Program-made: the position numbers and the translations under genes
Part shown: piece after piece, positions 25,343 to 26,179 of the stretch
Layout of the letters: the number at the start of each line of letters is the position of its first letter
How positions within the stretch are numbered: the stretch's first letter is position 1
NCBI GenBank assembly: GCA_944389715.1
Contig: CALXNI010000046.1
Span: forward strand, 1 to 26,179
Direction: 5' to 3'
DNA length: 26,179 bases
Source of the DNA: an uncultured Clostridia bacterium
GTDB taxonomy: Bacteria > Bacillota > Clostridia > TANB77 > CAG-508
Notes under the pieces: model-generated
What the model was told of the DNA's origin: nothing
The model's input: only the letters and a program-made list of their open reading frames with translations
Databases searched by the model: none

Positions 25343-25371
25343 ATTATACTCAAAATTTTTAAAAATGTCAA
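25343..25371 (-). promoter_or_regulatory. consensus promoter of the antisense RNA
   Basis: TTGACA and TATAAT with exactly 17 bases between them, stronger than the toxin promoter, as expected for an antitoxin RNA kept in excess. Confidence 0.75.
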
Positions 25372-25404
25372 ACAAAATATAAAAATTATATTTTAAATTT
25401 TTTA

Positions 25405-25728
25405 GTTAATGTTCAGACTAAAATTTAAAAAGTAGAGTAAAATGTAGGGGCGAATTGCATTCGCCCGCTCTCCAAAGAAATTACTAAAATATGAATTATA
25501 ATCTGTTAAACATATAAATTTATTCAGCTCCTCGGCTCAATATGTGTTTTAGCAATTCTAGCTGAAAATTGAACGAGCCTCTCGGTTCCCGCTTCCTCCT
25601 TCAATTTTCTTTAAGAATTGCACAAACCCTCCAATCACATTCGTCGCTTCATAAATTGATGTGTTTTAACAGATTTATAATATTCTGCATTTCAAATTAC
25701 TAATTATAATTTTGACCTGAACAATAAC
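25405..25728. mobile_element. 324-bp MITE with perfect 8-bp target duplication (copy H), nested
   Basis: Begins with the same end as copy G (GTTAATGTTCAGAC) and ends with the complement of GTTATTGTTCAGGTC. ATTTTTTA flanks it on both sides (25397-25404, 25729-25736). The left 95 bases match copy G. The interior has a second inverted pair (AATCTGTTAAACA with TGTTTTAACAGATT) and a long hairpin-forming stretch (GCAATTCT with AGAATTGC, GAAAATTGAA with TTCAATTTTC), so another element probably landed inside it. Confidence 0.75.
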
Positions 25729-25771
25729 ATTTTTTATAGTGTTTTATCAACTTTTATAAAGTTTTACAAGG

Positions 25772-25815
25772 TGGAGCGGGTAGTGGGAATCGAACCCACG
25801 CTATCAGGTCGGAAG
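25772..25815 (-). other. attachment site: 3' half of tRNA-Gly, anticodon UCC followed by G37
   Basis: The minus strand ends in a tRNA 3' half: loop bases CTTCCGA (25815-25809; U34 25813, C35, C36, G37 25810), stem CCTGA, variable TAGC, T arm GTGGG-TTCGATT-CCCAC, acceptor TACCCGC, discriminator T and CCA. Discriminator U and C35 C36 indicate glycine. The upstream 5' half does not pair and is not tRNA, so this is the short copy left by an integrase using a tRNA-Gly gene. The intact gene should lie at the far end of the element to the right. Position 37 is normally A in tRNA-Gly(UCC). Confidence 0.85.
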
Positions 25816-25930
25816 GTGTAATTTATACTTTTTTAAATTTGTTTAAAATCAATAAATTCATTGTGGCTGTAGGAAAATATCTGTTTTCGCAAAGGCATAA
25901 CAAAGCATAAAAAGACATACTTTTTCATGC

Positions 25931-25953
25931 AAATTACGTCAAAATTACGTCAA
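25931..25953. repeat. two tandem 11-bp repeats near the attachment site
   Basis: AAATTACGTCA occurs twice in direct order. Such repeats inside an element end are typical of integrase arm-binding sites. The small gene's stop codon lies in the right-hand copy. Confidence 0.5.
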
Positions 25954-26088
25954 TTTTTTTGTCCTACTTTCTAGTGTTTTCAATTCTTTTAGTGTTATCC
26001 AATCATCTATTATTTCTATTTCTTTTTTCATTTCTTGATATCTTTCTTCTTCTATAATTTCTCTTTCTTCTACAACTAATTTTTCCAT
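25945..26088 (-). CDS. small charged protein of the integrated element
   Basis: A 47-residue protein, MEKLVVEEREIIEEERYQEM then KKEIEIIDDWITLKELKTLE, rich in Glu and Lys and probably helical. I do not recognise it. AAGGAGAAG precedes the ATG, and a promoter with an operator-like palindrome lies upstream. A longer in-frame start at 26163 would run through the promoter and is not used. Confidence 0.6.
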   Translation of the reverse strand: MEKLVVEEREIIEEERYQEMKKEIEIIDDWITLKELKTLESRTKKLT

Positions 26089-26106
26089 TTTACTTCTCCT
26101 TATCAG

Positions 26107-26163
26107 AGAAACGCGTTTCTTTATGTTAGTTAAATTATACTCTCCAGTGTCGAATAATGTCAA
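26107..26163 (-). promoter_or_regulatory. promoter with palindromic operator for the element gene
   Basis: On the minus strand TTGACA (26163-26158), 18 bases and TATAAT (26139-26134) are followed, around the start point, by the 14-bp palindrome AGAAACGCGTTTCT (26107-26120). A repressor bound there would block transcription. Confidence 0.65.
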
Positions 26164-26179
26164 GATAAATCGTATGCCA

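Noticed and set aside
25470..25680. Small protein on the minus strand inside MITE copy H (EEAGTERLVQFSARIAKT-like)
   Set aside because: It lies wholly in inverted-repeat DNA with stop codons before it; more likely a by-product of the hairpin sequence.

Overview
The window is AT-rich DNA from a spore-forming, Clostridia-like Firmicute. The evidence is the rpmH-rnpA-yidD-yidC-jag-mnmE-mnmG block that normally lies beside the chromosome origin, followed by sporulation genes (yunB, a SPOCS/LysM protein, yabG, spoIIID, spoIIE), veg, a T-box-controlled aspS, gdpP, ksgA and a SpoVD/FtsI-type penicillin-binding protein. All of these except rpmH to mnmG, the sigma-like gene at 11164 and the penicillin-binding protein lie on the minus strand. 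The species cannot be named from the sequence.

The main observation is genetic-code-like. Seven conserved genes (rnpA, SPOCS/LysM, yabG, spoIIE, gdpP, ksgA, spoVD-like) look frameshifted, and all 13 breaks are the same event: an in-frame CGG after which the protein continues in the +1 frame. Reading CGGN as one glycine (CGGA 11 times, CGGT once, CGGG once) restores full-length proteins, and the restored glycines sit in family motifs (SpoIIE DGMGSG and SDG, KsgA GPGLG, GdpP LGGGGH, YabG FAGACQ). At least 16 CGG triplets that are out of frame in coding sequence cause no break. CGU, CGC and CGA are used normally. The only in-frame CGG that must be read as a triplet is in an accessory sigma-like gene. 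At 25772-25815 an attachment site carries the 3' half of a tRNA-Gly whose anticodon UCC is followed by G37, giving UCCG, the exact complement of CGGA. Together these suggest a natural four-base codon, CGGN = Gly, or at least programmed +1 frameshifting at an unassigned CGG.

Layout: 1-6238 ribosomal protein, RNase P, membrane insertion and tRNA-modification genes (+). 6591-10708 spore-coat and sporulation genes plus veg (-). 11164-11754 a sigma-region-4-like gene (+) with a palindromic divergent promoter. 11804-15858 topB and aspS with its T-box leader (-). 16237-21635 spoIIE, gdpP, ksgA (-). 22010-24243 a two-PASTA class B PBP (+). 24253-25728 a degraded region with a flavin reductase remnant, a TetR remnant split by a MITE, a type I toxin-antitoxin locus and a second, nested MITE. 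25772-26179 the end of an element integrated in a tRNA-Gly gene.

GC-rich hairpin modules beginning GTAGGGG recur in the intergenic spaces. They usually sit inside elements with inverted ends resembling TAAATTGTAATTTG, whose terminal TAA serves as the stop codon of the adjacent gene in four cases. One pair of modules lies inside topB coding sequence, one in the aspS leader and one in the spoIIE leader.
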